Of a DNA stretch of 64,000 nucleotides, positions 42,116-50,842 are shown in pieces. The translations under genes were made by a program, and so were the position numbers. Source of the stretch: Streptomyces sp. HmicA12 (lineage in GTDB: Bacteria > Actinomycetota > Actinomycetes > Streptomycetales > Streptomycetaceae); contig NZ_KB891801.1 in assembly GCF_000373565.1 (NCBI RefSeq), positions 1 through 64,000 on the forward strand, written 5' to 3'. The number at the start of each line of letters is the position of its first letter. The first letter of the stretch is position 1. The notes under the pieces are model-generated. The model ran no database searches. It had not been told where the DNA came from and saw nothing but the letters and a program-made list of their open reading frames with translations.

Positions 42116-42571
42116 TCAGCTCTCGCCGGGGGCCGGTGCGCCGGTGTCCGGGTAGGGGGACCGGTCCCCCTCCGGATCCGGGCTCGTGGTCCCGGGCGTC
42201 GGACACTCCCCGGTCAGTTCGTCGGGGCTCGCCGTCCCGCCGGGGCAGGTGGTGGGCGGCCCGCCGCTGACTCCCGGCCCCGGCCCGGTCGACGGCCCCG
42301 TGTCCGTGGGTGGTGGCTGCACCGGCGGCACGCCCGGGTCACCGGCGCCCCCGTCGGTCGCCGAGGTCACCGCGCCCGGGTCACCGGCGCCCCCGTCGGT
42401 CGCCGAGGTCACCGCGCCCGGGTCCCCCACGCCCGGTGCCGACGCACCACCCGCTCCGCCGCCCCCGTCGTCGCCCGAGCCGCCCCCGCCGCCCGAGCAG
42501 CCGCCCAGGCAGAGGGCCGCGCCCACGAACGCACTCACCACCGCGTACCGAACCAGAGACGACCGACGCAT
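42116..42571 (-). CDS. Putative lipoprotein with tandem repeats
   Basis: A 151-residue protein: a short N-terminus, a hydrophobic helix and the lipobox LGGC near residue 25. The remaining sequence is Gly/Pro/Thr/Asp-rich with no folded domain, including two perfect 14-residue repeats (GDPGAVTSATDGGA). The start at 42571 is the ATG before the signal peptide. It is probably a cell-wall spacer or surface filament rather than an enzyme. Confidence 0.7.
   Translation of the reverse strand: MRRSSLVRYAVVSAFVGAALCLGGCSGGGGGSGDDGGGGAGGASAPGVGDPGAVTSATDGGAGDPGAVTSATDGGAGDPGVPPVQPPPTDTGPSTGPGPGVSGGPPTTCPGGTASPDELTGECPTPGTTSPDPEGDRSPYPDTGAPAPGES
42336..42419. repeat. 42-bp perfect tandem repeat in the lipoprotein gene
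   Basis: Two identical 42-base units (42336-42377 and 42378-42419) followed by a partial third copy, in frame and adding 14 residues each. A site of likely length variation between strains. Confidence 0.9.
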
Positions 42572-42710
42572 GAGCCATTCCCCCGTGCCCTGCAGGTTTC
42601 CCGGACACCAGGATGGCAGCGCGGACCGTGCCAGGAGCACGTCTCACACGCAATCCCTCAAATGTGAGAGAGCAGGGAAGCGAGGGGAAGGAGTGCGGAG
42701 ATGTCGGAGG

Positions 42711-42793
42711 TGCCCGGAACAGGACTTGAACCGGTACGCCCGCGAAGGGCAGCGAGGTTTAAGCTCGCCGTGTCTGCATTCCACCATCCGGGC
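42711..42793 (-). tRNA. bldA: tRNA-Leu (anticodon UAA), the UUA-reading bldA tRNA
   Basis: A complete class II tRNA. The 7-bp acceptor stem (GCCCGGA with TCCGGGC) is perfect. The anticodon stem GCGAG/CTCGC encloses loop CTTAAAC, putting anticodon TAA at 42759-42761. A long variable arm (GCCCTTCGCGGGC) and T-loop TTCAAGT follow. CCA is not fully encoded. It reads the rare UUA codon and in Streptomyces governs differentiation and antibiotic regulators. The T-stem (ACCGG with CCTGT) has one C-U mismatch at its middle pair. Its promoter must lie in 42794-42900. Confidence 0.95.
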
Positions 42794-43167
42794 AGGCTGA
42801 GCGGCTCCGCGTCGACCTTCCGAGACTATCCGGCGGCATCCCCCGATCAGCGGAACAACAGCCCGATGTTGTCTTATTTTATTGACGTCTGAGGGTGCAT
42901 CAGCCCATGACAGGAGCCATCCGCACTTGCCGGAGGCCCTTCCACCGATGTGTGCCGTTGCTCGCGGATTGACGGAATTTCACCTCCGTCCCACGGCCGG
43001 AGCGGCCGCTTCCCCTCGGGGTTCCCCCTCATCCCCAGGTATGACACGGGCGCCGCCGGTCCGCCCGAAGTCGCCCCTTCGAACGGGATCTGCGGCTGAC
43101 TTCACGGCGTCGATCGGCAAGGACGATGGAACAGTCCCCGGAAGTCGTCCCGACAGGAGCCCCACCC
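42794..43167. other. Region between bldA and the ABC exporter
   Basis: The bldA promoter (leftward) and the exporter promoter (rightward) must both lie here. A short AT-rich stretch at 42868-42884 stands out and is the likeliest promoter element. I see no open frame that is convincing and no repeat. Confidence 0.5.
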
Positions 43168-43938
43168 GTGACCACCACCCCTCTCGCAGGCCGGACCACC
43201 ACGGCGGCCGCCCGTGCCACGGATCTCTCCAAGATCTACGGACAGGGTGAGACCCAGGTGGTCGCGCTCGACCGGGTCTCCGTCGAGTTCCGGCAGGCCG
43301 AGTTCACCGCGATCATGGGCCCGTCCGGCTCCGGCAAGTCGACGCTGATGCACTGCGTCGCGGGCCTGGACACCTTCTCCTCCGGCTCCGTCCGCATCGG
43401 CGAGACCGAGCTGGGCTCGCTCAAGGACAAGCAGCTCACCAAGCTCCGCCGCGACAAGATCGGCTTCATCTTCCAGGCGTTCAACCTGCTGCCGACGCTG
43501 ACCGCCCTGGAGAACATCACGCTCCCCATGGACATCGCGGGCCGCAAGCCCGACAAGCAGTGGCTGGAGAACGTGATCCAGATGGTGGGCCTCTCCGGCC
43601 GCCTCGGCCACCGCCCCGCGCAGCTCTCCGGCGGCCAGCAGCAGCGCGTCGCCGTGGCCCGCGCGCTCGCCTCCCGGCCCGACATCATCTTCGGCGACGA
43701 GCCCACCGGAAACCTGGACTCGCGCTCCGGCGCGGAGGTCCTCGGCTTCCTGCGCAACTCCGTCCGCGAGCTCGGCCAGACCGTCGTCATGGTCACGCAC
43801 GACCCGGTCGCCGCGGCCTACGCGGACCGGGTGATCTTCCTGGCCGACGGCCGGATCGTCGACGAGATGCACGGCCCGTCGGCGGACACGGTCCTGGACC
43901 GCATGAAGCGGTTCGACTCCAAGGGCCGCACGAGCTGA
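43168..43938 (+). CDS. ABC transporter ATPase, MacB/LolD type
   Basis: A 256-residue ATPase of the macrolide/lipoprotein exporter subfamily: Walker A GPSGSGKST, Q-loop FIFQAFNLLPTL, signature LSGGQQQR, Walker B IIFGDEPTGNLD and switch THD. GTG at 43168 is preferred because AGGAG lies 8 bases upstream; ATG at 43126 has poor spacing. It is paired with the FtsX-like permease 193 bases downstream, the two separated by a long nested hairpin. Confidence 0.92.
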   Translation: MTTTPLAGRTTTAAARATDLSKIYGQGETQVVALDRVSVEFRQAEFTAIMGPSGSGKSTLMHCVAGLDTFSSGSVRIGETELGSLKDKQLTKLRRDKIGFIFQAFNLLPTLTALENITLPMDIAGRKPDKQWLENVIQMVGLSGRLGHRPAQLSGGQQQRVAVARALASRPDIIFGDEPTGNLDSRSGAEVLGFLRNSVRELGQTVVMVTHDPVAAAYADRVIFLADGRIVDEMHGPSADTVLDRMKRFDSKGRTS

Positions 43939-44004
43939 GGCTCGCGGGGAGACGCGCGAGCCACCACGGCGCACCCCGCACTCGCAGACCGACCACAGCC
44001 CCTA

Positions 44005-44088
44005 CGGCGTCTGGGTCCTGTCTTCAAACTCCCGTCTGCCTCGCCCTCCGGGCGACGACGGGAGTTTGCAGACAGGCCCCAGACGCCG
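44005..44088. repeat. Nested long hairpin between exporter ATPase and permease genes
   Basis: An outer stem of 19 bp (44005-44023 with 44070-44088, one mismatch) and an inner perfect 12-bp stem (44025-44036 with 44057-44068) stack with only one-base bulges between them, capped by a further GCCCTCCGGGC hairpin. It is palindromic in DNA and would form a very stable RNA structure inside the operon. Confidence 0.85.
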
Positions 44089-44131
44089 GGCCGGGGCATC
44101 GCCCCGCCGAACCCTGGACTGGCAGAAACCC

Positions 44132-46672
44132 ATGTTCCGTACAGCCCTGCGCAACGTGTTCGCGCACAAGGCCCGCCTCCTGATGACGGTGCTCGCCGTC
44201 ATGCTCGGCGTCGCCTTCGTCAGCGGCACCCTCGTCTTCACCAACACCATCTCCTCCGCCCTGGAGAAGTCCTCCGCCAAGGGCTACGACAACGTCGACG
44301 TCGCCCTCACCCCCGGCCGGACCGAGGCCAAGGGCGACAAGGTCGGCGAGGACGCGAAGCTCACCGACGCCGCCCTGAAGAAGGCCGGGAGCGTGCCCGG
44401 CGCCGCCTCGGCGACCGGCGTCGTCAGCGGCTACGCGGCCGTCGCCGACCAGGACGGCAAGCTCGTCGGCAACGGCTTCTCGACCAAGGGCGGCAACTAC
44501 GCGGGCTCCGCCGGCAAGGCCGACGCCCGCTACCCGCTGAGCGAGGGCGCCGCCCCGCACGGCGCGCACCAGGTCGCCCTCGACGCCGAGACCGCGAAGC
44601 GCGCCGGCTACAAGATCGGCGACCAGGTCCGGATGTCCGTCGACGGCCCGGTCCTGACCCCGACCCTCACCGGCGTCTTCACCACGGACGACGGCGAGGT
44701 CGCCGCCGGCGGCTCGCTCGCCCTGTTCGACACGGCGACCGCGCAGCAGCTGTTCCACAAGCCCGGCCAGTACGACGAGATCCAGGTGAAGGCCGCGGCG
44801 GGCACGAGCCAGGACCGGCTGAAGAGCGAGCTCGACAAGGCGCTCGGCACCACCGCGGTGGACAGCGAGACCGGCCGGAAGCTCGCCGCCGACCAGGCCG
44901 AGCAGATCTCTTCGTCGATGAGCTCGATGAAGACGATGCTGCTGATCTTCGCGGGCATCGCGCTCTTCGTCGGCATCTTCATCATCGCCAACACCTTCAC
45001 GATGCTGGTCGCCCAGCGCACCAAGGAGCTGGCCCTGCTGCGCGCGGTCGGCGCCTCGCGCCGCCAGGTGACGCGCTCGGTCCTCCTCGAAGCCTTCTTC
45101 GTGGGCGCCGTCGCCGCCGTCACCGGCCTCGCGGTCGGCATCGGCATCGGCGCGGGCATGCGGTCGCTGATGAACTCGACGGGCGCGATCATCCCGGACG
45201 GACCGCTGGTCGTCTCCGTGGGCACGGTCGTCTCCGCCCTCGTCGTCGGCGTCCTCATCACGATGCTGGCCGCCTGGCTGCCGGGCCGCCGCGCCGCGAA
45301 GATCCCGCCGGTCGCCGCGATGAACGCGGTGCACGCCGCCCCGACCGCCAAGTCCCTGGTCCTGCGCAACACGCTGGGCGCGCTGGTCTCGGCCGCCGGT
45401 GTCGTGGCCGTGCTCGCCGCGACGACCATGAAGGGCTCCGACGGGCAGATGCCGATGGGCCTGGGCGCCGCCCTGCTCGTCATCGGCGTCTTCATCCTCA
45501 CCCCGCTGCTGTCCCGCCCGCTGATCGCGGCCGCCGCCCCGGTGCTGCGCGCCTTCGGCATCTCCGGCAAGCTGGCCCGCCTGAACTCGGTCCGCAACCC
45601 GCGCCGCACCGCCGCCACCGCCTCGGCCCTGATGATCGGCCTGACCCTGATCACCGGCCTCACCGTGATCGCGGGCAGCGTCCAGGGCGCCATCAACAAG
45701 ATGGCGGCCGACTCGATCAAGGCGGACTACGTCGTCTCCATGGCGAACGGGAACGCGCTCTCCCCCGACGTCCTGAAGACCCTCGACGGCACCTCCGGCG
45801 TCACCGCCGCCACCGGCCTGTCCAACTCCCCGTCCCGGATCGACGGCGACACCGAGTACCTGACCGGCGTCAACGGCAAGACGATCGACCAGCTCGCCCG
45901 ACTGACGCTGAAGAACGGCGCGTTCACCGTCGGCGGCTCGAACGTCGTCGTCGACGACAAGACGGCGAAGGACCACGGCTGGAAGACCGGCTCGACCTTC
46001 ACCACCGCCTACGAGGACGGCGAGAAGCAGCGCCTCACGGTCGCGGGCGTCTACGAGGGCAACGAGATGATGCGGGGCGTCCTGCTCGACTCCGCGACCC
46101 TGAACCCGCACGTCGACGGCGCCGTCACCGACATGCAGGTCATGGTGAAGATGTCCGGCGGCGCCACCGACGCCAACCAGGACCGGCTCACCAAGGCGCT
46201 CGGCGAGAACCCGGCGATCCAGGTCCAGGACAAGCAGGACATCTCCAACCAGATCGCGCAGATGTTCACGCTGATGCTGAACATGCTCTACGGCCTGCTC
46301 GCCATGGCGGTCATCGTCGCCGTCCTCGGCGTGATCAACACGCTCGCCATGTCGGTCTTCGAGCGCCAGCAGGAGATCGGGATGCTCCGCGCGATCGGCA
46401 TCGACCGCAAGGGCATCAAACGCATGGTCCGCCTGGAGTCCCTGGTGATCTCGCTCTTCGGCGGCGTGCTCGGCATCGGCCTGGGCGTGTTCTTCGGCTG
46501 GGCGGCAGGACAGCTGATCGGCAACAGCATGTCGACGTACGAGCTGATCCTGCCCTGGGGCCGGATGGGCCTCTTCCTCGCGCTCGCCGCGGTCGTCGGC
46601 ATCCTGGCGGCCCTGTGGCCGGCCCGCCGCGCGGCCCGCCTGAACATGCTCGCGGCCATCAAGTCCGAGTAG
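44132..46672 (+). CDS. FtsX-like ABC exporter permease, MacB-type
   Basis: An 846-residue permease. The N-terminal helix (ARLLMTVLAVMLGVAFVSG) precedes a first extracytoplasmic domain (about 40-250). Three helices form the first FtsX domain (about 265-405), further helices lie at about 430-545, a second extracytoplasmic domain follows, and the last three helices (about 720-830) form the second FtsX domain. Such duplicated permeases with a LolD/MacB ATPase export or release envelope molecules by mechanotransmission. The substrate is unknown. The ribosome site is weak. Confidence 0.9.
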   Translation: MFRTALRNVFAHKARLLMTVLAVMLGVAFVSGTLVFTNTISSALEKSSAKGYDNVDVALTPGRTEAKGDKVGEDAKLTDAALKKAGSVPGAASATGVVSGYAAVADQDGKLVGNGFSTKGGNYAGSAGKADARYPLSEGAAPHGAHQVALDAETAKRAGYKIGDQVRMSVDGPVLTPTLTGVFTTDDGEVAAGGSLALFDTATAQQLFHKPGQYDEIQVKAAAGTSQDRLKSELDKALGTTAVDSETGRKLAADQAEQISSSMSSMKTMLLIFAGIALFVGIFIIANTFTMLVAQRTKELALLRAVGASRRQVTRSVLLEAFFVGAVAAVTGLAVGIGIGAGMRSLMNSTGAIIPDGPLVVSVGTVVSALVVGVLITMLAAWLPGRRAAKIPPVAAMNAVHAAPTAKSLVLRNTLGALVSAAGVVAVLAATTMKGSDGQMPMGLGAALLVIGVFILTPLLSRPLIAAAAPVLRAFGISGKLARLNSVRNPRRTAATASALMIGLTLITGLTVIAGSVQGAINKMAADSIKADYVVSMANGNALSPDVLKTLDGTSGVTAATGLSNSPSRIDGDTEYLTGVNGKTIDQLARLTLKNGAFTVGGSNVVVDDKTAKDHGWKTGSTFTTAYEDGEKQRLTVAGVYEGNEMMRGVLLDSATLNPHVDGAVTDMQVMVKMSGGATDANQDRLTKALGENPAIQVQDKQDISNQIAQMFTLMLNMLYGLLAMAVIVAVLGVINTLAMSVFERQQEIGMLRAIGIDRKGIKRMVRLESLVISLFGGVLGIGLGVFFGWAAGQLIGNSMSTYELILPWGRMGLFLALAAVVGILAALWPARRAARLNMLAAIKSE

Positions 46673-46691
46673 CGGAGGCGCGGTTACGCGC

Positions 46692-46726
46692 AAGGGGCGC
46701 CCGGTGAGATCCACCGGGCGCCCCTT
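46692..46726. terminator. Bidirectional terminator after the exporter permease
   Basis: A perfect 15-bp stem (46692-46706 with 46712-46726) around a five-base loop between convergent genes. Confidence 0.88.
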
Positions 46727-46740
46727 CGCGCGTACCGGAC

Positions 46741-48051
46741 CTAGTTCCAGGTGCGCGCCCGCAGCGGCATCCCCGACGCCCCGCTCTCCGGCGTCTTCAC
46801 GGCCAGGATCTGGTTGACCCCGATGCGGTTGCGCTCGAAACTCAGCGCGGAGGCGGCCATGTAGAGGCGCCAGATGCGGGCCCGGCCGGGGCTGACCAGC
46901 GTGAGGGCCTCCTTCCAGCGGGCCTCCAGGTTCCGCACCCACTCGCGCAGGGTGAGGGCGTAGTGCTCGCGGATCGCCTCGATGTCACGGACCTCGAACC
47001 CGGCCCGTTCAAGCAGCCCCGCGGTCGTGCCGACGGGGGCCAGCTCCCCGTCGGGGAACACGTACGCGTCGATGAACTCGTCGACCTCGTACGCCGATTC
47101 GTCCATCTGCGGCCGCCGCGCGATCTGGTGGTTCAGCAGCCGGCCGCCCGGCTTCAGCAGGGCGTACAGATCGCTCGCGTACTCCAGGTACCGCTCGCTG
47201 CCCACGTGTTCGGCCATCCCGATGGAGGAGATCGCGTCGTACGGGCCGTCGCGCACATCGCGGTAGTCCTGTACGCGGATCTCGATCCGGTCGGTGAGGC
47301 CCTCGTCGGCGACGCGCTTCCTGGCGAACGCGGCCTGCTCCTGCGAGAGGGTGACGCCGACGACGGTGACACCGTGCTCGCGGGCCGCGTGGATGGCCAT
47401 GGAGCCCCAGCCGCAGCCGACGTCGAGCAGCCGCATCCCGGGCTTCAGGCCGAGCTTGCGGGAGATCAGCTCCAGCTTGTCGCGCTGGGCGGTTTCGAGG
47501 GTGGCACCCGGCGACCCGGGGTCCTCCCAGTACGCGCACGAGTAGACCATCGAGGGGCCGAGGACCAGCTCGTAGAAGTCGTTGCCGACGTCGTAGTGGT
47601 GGCTGATGGCCTGCTTGTCGCTGCCCTTGGTGTGGAGGTGGAGGCGGCCCCTGCGGCGCATCTCCTCGGCGGGCGGGGCGGGGGGCGGGAACGGGCCCGC
47701 CAGCTTCAGCAGCTCCCGCACGCCGGCCCGCACCTGGGGGTCCTTCAGGGCCTCCGCGAGGCTCCTGCGCGGGGCGTCGTCGTCGTGCTCCCAGAGGAGG
47801 CCCGCCATCACGTCCAGGGCCTCGTACAGGTCGCCGTCCACGTCCAGCTCACCGGCCACCCAGGCGCGGGCGAGGCCCAGTTCGCCCGGTTTCCACAGGA
47901 GGCGGCGCAGGGCGCGGCGACTGCGGACGACGAGGACGGGCGCGTCCGGGGGGCCGGTCTCCGAGCCGTCCCAGGCGCGCAGGCGCACGGGGAGTTCAGT
48001 GCCGAGCAGCTGCTCGGCGAGGTTCTTCAGCCGCTGTGCGGCGTCCTGCAT
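46741..48051 (-). CDS. Cyclopropane-fatty-acyl-phospholipid synthase family methyltransferase
   Basis: A 436-residue enzyme of the CFA/mycolic acid synthase family. The SAM motif is LLDVGCGWGSM, with KGSDKQAISHHYDVGNDFYELVLG, the YSCAYWEDP segment and the C-terminal RIWRLYMAASALSFERNRIGVNQIL, all diagnostic. A 150-residue N-terminal extension precedes the catalytic domain. It methylates double bonds of membrane lipids, forming cyclopropane or methyl branches. The ATG at 48051 has GGAGGTG upstream; the frame extension to 48180 is not supported. Confidence 0.9.
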   Translation of the reverse strand: MQDAAQRLKNLAEQLLGTELPVRLRAWDGSETGPPDAPVLVVRSRRALRRLLWKPGELGLARAWVAGELDVDGDLYEALDVMAGLLWEHDDDAPRRSLAEALKDPQVRAGVRELLKLAGPFPPPAPPAEEMRRRGRLHLHTKGSDKQAISHHYDVGNDFYELVLGPSMVYSCAYWEDPGSPGATLETAQRDKLELISRKLGLKPGMRLLDVGCGWGSMAIHAAREHGVTVVGVTLSQEQAAFARKRVADEGLTDRIEIRVQDYRDVRDGPYDAISSIGMAEHVGSERYLEYASDLYALLKPGGRLLNHQIARRPQMDESAYEVDEFIDAYVFPDGELAPVGTTAGLLERAGFEVRDIEAIREHYALTLREWVRNLEARWKEALTLVSPGRARIWRLYMAASALSFERNRIGVNQILAVKTPESGASGMPLRARTWN

Positions 48052-48210
48052 GGCGCACACCTCCGTGACGTCGGAAACCCCGGATGTCCCGGGCCGGTCC
48101 AACAGCAGGTAAACACCAACCGGGCACTCCCGCAGTCCCGTTATCCGGTCACGGATGAGCAAAATACATGTAGACACCATGTAGTCGCGTGGGGCGACGG
48201 CACGCGAAAA

Positions 48211-48260
48211 CGCCCGAAGGGACCCCCCGCACCACGGATGGCGGGCGGCCCCTTCGGGCG
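48211..48260 (-). terminator. Terminator after ndh
   Basis: An 11-bp stem (48211-48221 with 48250-48260), extended by a second C/G-rich pairing inside, just downstream of the ndh stop codon. Confidence 0.7.
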
Positions 48261-48275
48261 TGAGCTACGGAGCGG

Positions 48276-49673
48276 TCAGGAGGCCTTGGCCTCGGCCTTC
48301 TTCTCCTCGGTCTTCTTCTCTTCCGCCTTCGGCGCGGGCGCCGGCTTGGCGGCCTCGTAGAACTCCTCGCGCGGAGTCTCCAGGGCGCCGAGCGCGGTGA
48401 TGTCGCGCTTCTGGAACATGTTGATCGTCCACTCGGCGATCACGCGCACCTTGCGGTTGTAGGTCGGCATGGCCAGACCGTGGTAGCCGCGGTGCATGTA
48501 CCAGGCGAGACGGCCCTTGAGCTTGATCTTCATCTTGCCCATGACGATCATCGCGACGCCCTTGTGGAGGCCGAGACCCGCCACCGCACCCTTGTTGGCG
48601 TGCTTGTACTCGCCCTGCGGGAAGCCCCGCATGCCCGAGATCACGTTGTCGCCGAGGACCTTGGCCTGGCGCATGGCGTGCTGGGCGTTCGGCGGGCACC
48701 AGGCGTTCTCGTTGCCCGCGGCGCGGCCGACGAGGTCCGGGACCTGGGCGTTGTCGCCCGCGGCCCAGATGTAGTCGGTGCCCTGCACCTGGAGGGTGGC
48801 GGCGGTGTCCACGTGGCCGCGCGGGCCGAGCGGGAGACCGAAGCGGGCGAGCGCCGGGTTCGGCTTGACGCCGGCCGTCCACACGATGGTGTTGGCGTCG
48901 ACCTCGAGGCCGTTGGAGAGCACCACGTGACCGTCGACGCAGGACGGCATGGTGGTCTTCAGGTAGACCTCGATGCCGCGCGACTCCAGGTGCTTGCGAC
49001 CGTACGTACCGAGGTCGGGACCGACCTCCGGCAGCACCTTGTCGGCGGCGTCGACGAGCACGAAGCGCATGTCCTCGCGCTTCACGTTCTTGTAGAACTT
49101 GGCCGCGTCGCGCGCCAGGTCCTCGACCTCACCGATGGTCTCGGCGCCCGCGAAGCCACCGCCGACGAAGACGAAGGTGAGCGCCTTGCGGCGGATCTCC
49201 TCGTCGGTCGTCGACTCGGCCTTGTCGAGCTGCTCGAGCACGTGGTTGCGCAGGCCGATGGCCTCCTCGACGCCCTTCATACCGATGCCCGCCTCGGCGA
49301 GGCCCGGCGTCGGGAAGGTGCGGGAGACCGCGCCGAGCGCGATCACCAGGTAGTCGAAGGGCACCTCGTACGCCTCGCCGACGAGCGGCGAGACCGTGGC
49401 GACCTTGCGGTCCTGGTCGATGGTGGTGACGCGGCCGGTGAGAATCTCGGCTCCCGGCACAGCGCGTCGCAGCGGGACGACGACGTTGCGCGGCGAGATG
49501 CTGCCGGCGGCGGTCTCGGGGAGGAAGGGCTGGTACGTCATGTACGAGCGCGGGTCCACGACCGTGACGGTCGCTTCCGCGTAACGCATCTTCTTGAGGA
49601 TGCGACGCGCTGCGTACAGGCCTACGTACCCACCCCCGACAATGAGGATCCTGGGACGCTCCGTGGTGCTCAT
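48276..49673 (-). CDS. ndh: Type II NADH dehydrogenase
   Basis: A 465-residue monotopic flavoprotein passing electrons from NADH to menaquinone without proton pumping. FAD motif ILIVGGGYVGL, the NADH motif VFVGGGFAGAE, and the late IWAAGDNAQVPD are all in place. The C-terminal tail is a charged Lys/Glu/Ala repeat. The start MSTTERP at 49673 fits the family. A Rex-like operator lies about 310 bases upstream, which fits redox control of ndh in Streptomyces. Confidence 0.93.
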   Translation of the reverse strand: MSTTERPRILIVGGGYVGLYAARRILKKMRYAEATVTVVDPRSYMTYQPFLPETAAGSISPRNVVVPLRRAVPGAEILTGRVTTIDQDRKVATVSPLVGEAYEVPFDYLVIALGAVSRTFPTPGLAEAGIGMKGVEEAIGLRNHVLEQLDKAESTTDEEIRRKALTFVFVGGGFAGAETIGEVEDLARDAAKFYKNVKREDMRFVLVDAADKVLPEVGPDLGTYGRKHLESRGIEVYLKTTMPSCVDGHVVLSNGLEVDANTIVWTAGVKPNPALARFGLPLGPRGHVDTAATLQVQGTDYIWAAGDNAQVPDLVGRAAGNENAWCPPNAQHAMRQAKVLGDNVISGMRGFPQGEYKHANKGAVAGLGLHKGVAMIVMGKMKIKLKGRLAWYMHRGYHGLAMPTYNRKVRVIAEWTINMFQKRDITALGALETPREEFYEAAKPAPAPKAEEKKTEEKKAEAKAS

Positions 49674-50051
49674 GCCATCGAGTATCCACCCGAGTGGAGG
49701 GGGGTGCTCGTGCGCCCCTTCACAAGGTTGGTCGGGGGCTCTGCTACACTTCGCCGCCCACGTGACCCATGTCATGGTGTGCGAAGGGAACCACGGTGTG
49801 CCGCCAGTCGTTGCTCACCCCCTTTGAGCAGCGACAGTGAGCGTTCGGCCGCACTGAACCACTCCCGATCTTCATCTGCGCGTAACACGCGCGGAACCCC
49901 CCGTGCCCCGTCCGGCAGGGCCCTTGGAAGGCCCCGGACGGACCCAAGGGCCCGTAACAGCGTCCAACAGGGCCGAATTCCTTGTGAAGAACTTCACGAA
50001 CTTTCCCGACGGGGTGTCGTACGGGTGTGTCGCGGAGGCCTTCCGGGGTGC
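49674..50051. other. 378-bp ndh upstream region
   Basis: A long leader/promoter region for ndh. Apart from the Rex-like site at 49982-49999, it shows paired GGGCCCTT/AAGGGCCC-type sequences near 49920-49955 that can form a hairpin. No convincing open frame is present. Confidence 0.6.
49982..49999. promoter_or_regulatory. Rex-like operator upstream of ndh
   Basis: TTGTGAA-N4-TTCACGA is a palindrome with one mismatch to the Rex consensus TTGTGAA-N4-TTCACAA. Rex senses the NADH/NAD ratio and represses respiratory genes in Streptomyces, and ndh is a known type of target. Confidence 0.7.
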
Positions 50052-50783
50052 TCAGGCGGGGGTTCGCGCGCTCATGCGAGGGGTTTTCGCGGCCCCGCGC
50101 CCCTGCCGCAGACGCCACCAGGCGAGGGCGAATCCGACGCCCGCGAGCAGCGCCGGGACGGCCAGCTCCATCGCGAGCGACGCGGCCCAGTCGGGGTTGA
50201 GCCGCTTCGTCAGGCCGCTGCCGTAGCGGCAGGTCGCCTGGGGCGGCAGGAAGCTCGGATCCAGGGTCTGCGGCGGGCTGTCGCCCCAGTCCGCCCCGGC
50301 CGCGCAGGCCGCCGAGGGTCCGGCCAGCAGCCGCCACCCCACGAGCGCGTAGAAGCCGGCGAAGGCCGAGCCGGTCACGAAGAACGCGGCCCCGGTGCGG
50401 CGCAGCTTGGCCTTCCTGGTCATCGGCATGATGTGGTCACGGCCCACGGCCGGTTCGCAGCATTCGGCGACCAGCGCCACCAGCAGACAGCCGACGAACG
50501 CCGCCATGGCGAGCCACAGCACCGCGGCGAGCGGCCACCGGCCGCCCAGCGACGTGACGTCCCCGCCCTCGAACTCGCAGACCGTCGCCGCCGGGAACGC
50601 CTGGGTGTGCACGTCGAGAAGGCGGCCGGGGCCCGTGGTGAGCCCCTGCATGCACCGCTCGTCGAACTCCAGCATCCCGAACAGGGCCAGCAGCGAGCCG
50701 ACCAGCAGCACGCCGAGCGAGATCCCCACCACGGCCCAGAGCGGACCCGTCCGATAGGCGCCACGCGCCGTGTTCTCCCCCAT
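50052..50783 (-). CDS. Integral membrane protein, four helices
   Basis: About 243 residues with four helices (roughly 15-38, 85-108, 135-156, 208-228). A first extracellular loop has two cysteines, and a second has three (AACAAGADWGD..ATCRYG). The Cys-containing external loops suggest disulphides. I do not recognise the family. It lies between the ndh promoter region and the ppx gene. Confidence 0.75.
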   Translation of the reverse strand: MGENTARGAYRTGPLWAVVGISLGVLLVGSLLALFGMLEFDERCMQGLTTGPGRLLDVHTQAFPAATVCEFEGGDVTSLGGRWPLAAVLWLAMAAFVGCLLVALVAECCEPAVGRDHIMPMTRKAKLRRTGAAFFVTGSAFAGFYALVGWRLLAGPSAACAAGADWGDSPPQTLDPSFLPPQATCRYGSGLTKRLNPDWAASLAMELAVPALLAGVGFALAWWRLRQGRGAAKTPRMSARTPA

Positions 50784-50842
50784 GCGCGGCACCCTACAAG
50801 GGGCCGCGCGACGCGCTCCCGGTCAGCCGGGGGCGGCCGGGG

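Noticed and set aside
42336..42419. Direct repeats considered as a possible CRISPR array
   Set aside because: Units are contiguous with no spacers and in coding frame; there are no cas genes. No CRISPR array is visible in the window.
42701..42892. A small forward open frame overlapping bldA
   Set aside because: It is read through the tRNA gene on the opposite strand; the sequence is the usual false protein seen over tRNA genes.
42794..42900. Attempt to assign -35/-10 boxes for bldA
   Set aside because: The candidate boxes (TTGTTC and GATAGT) are 23 bases apart, too far for a standard promoter, so I did not list them.
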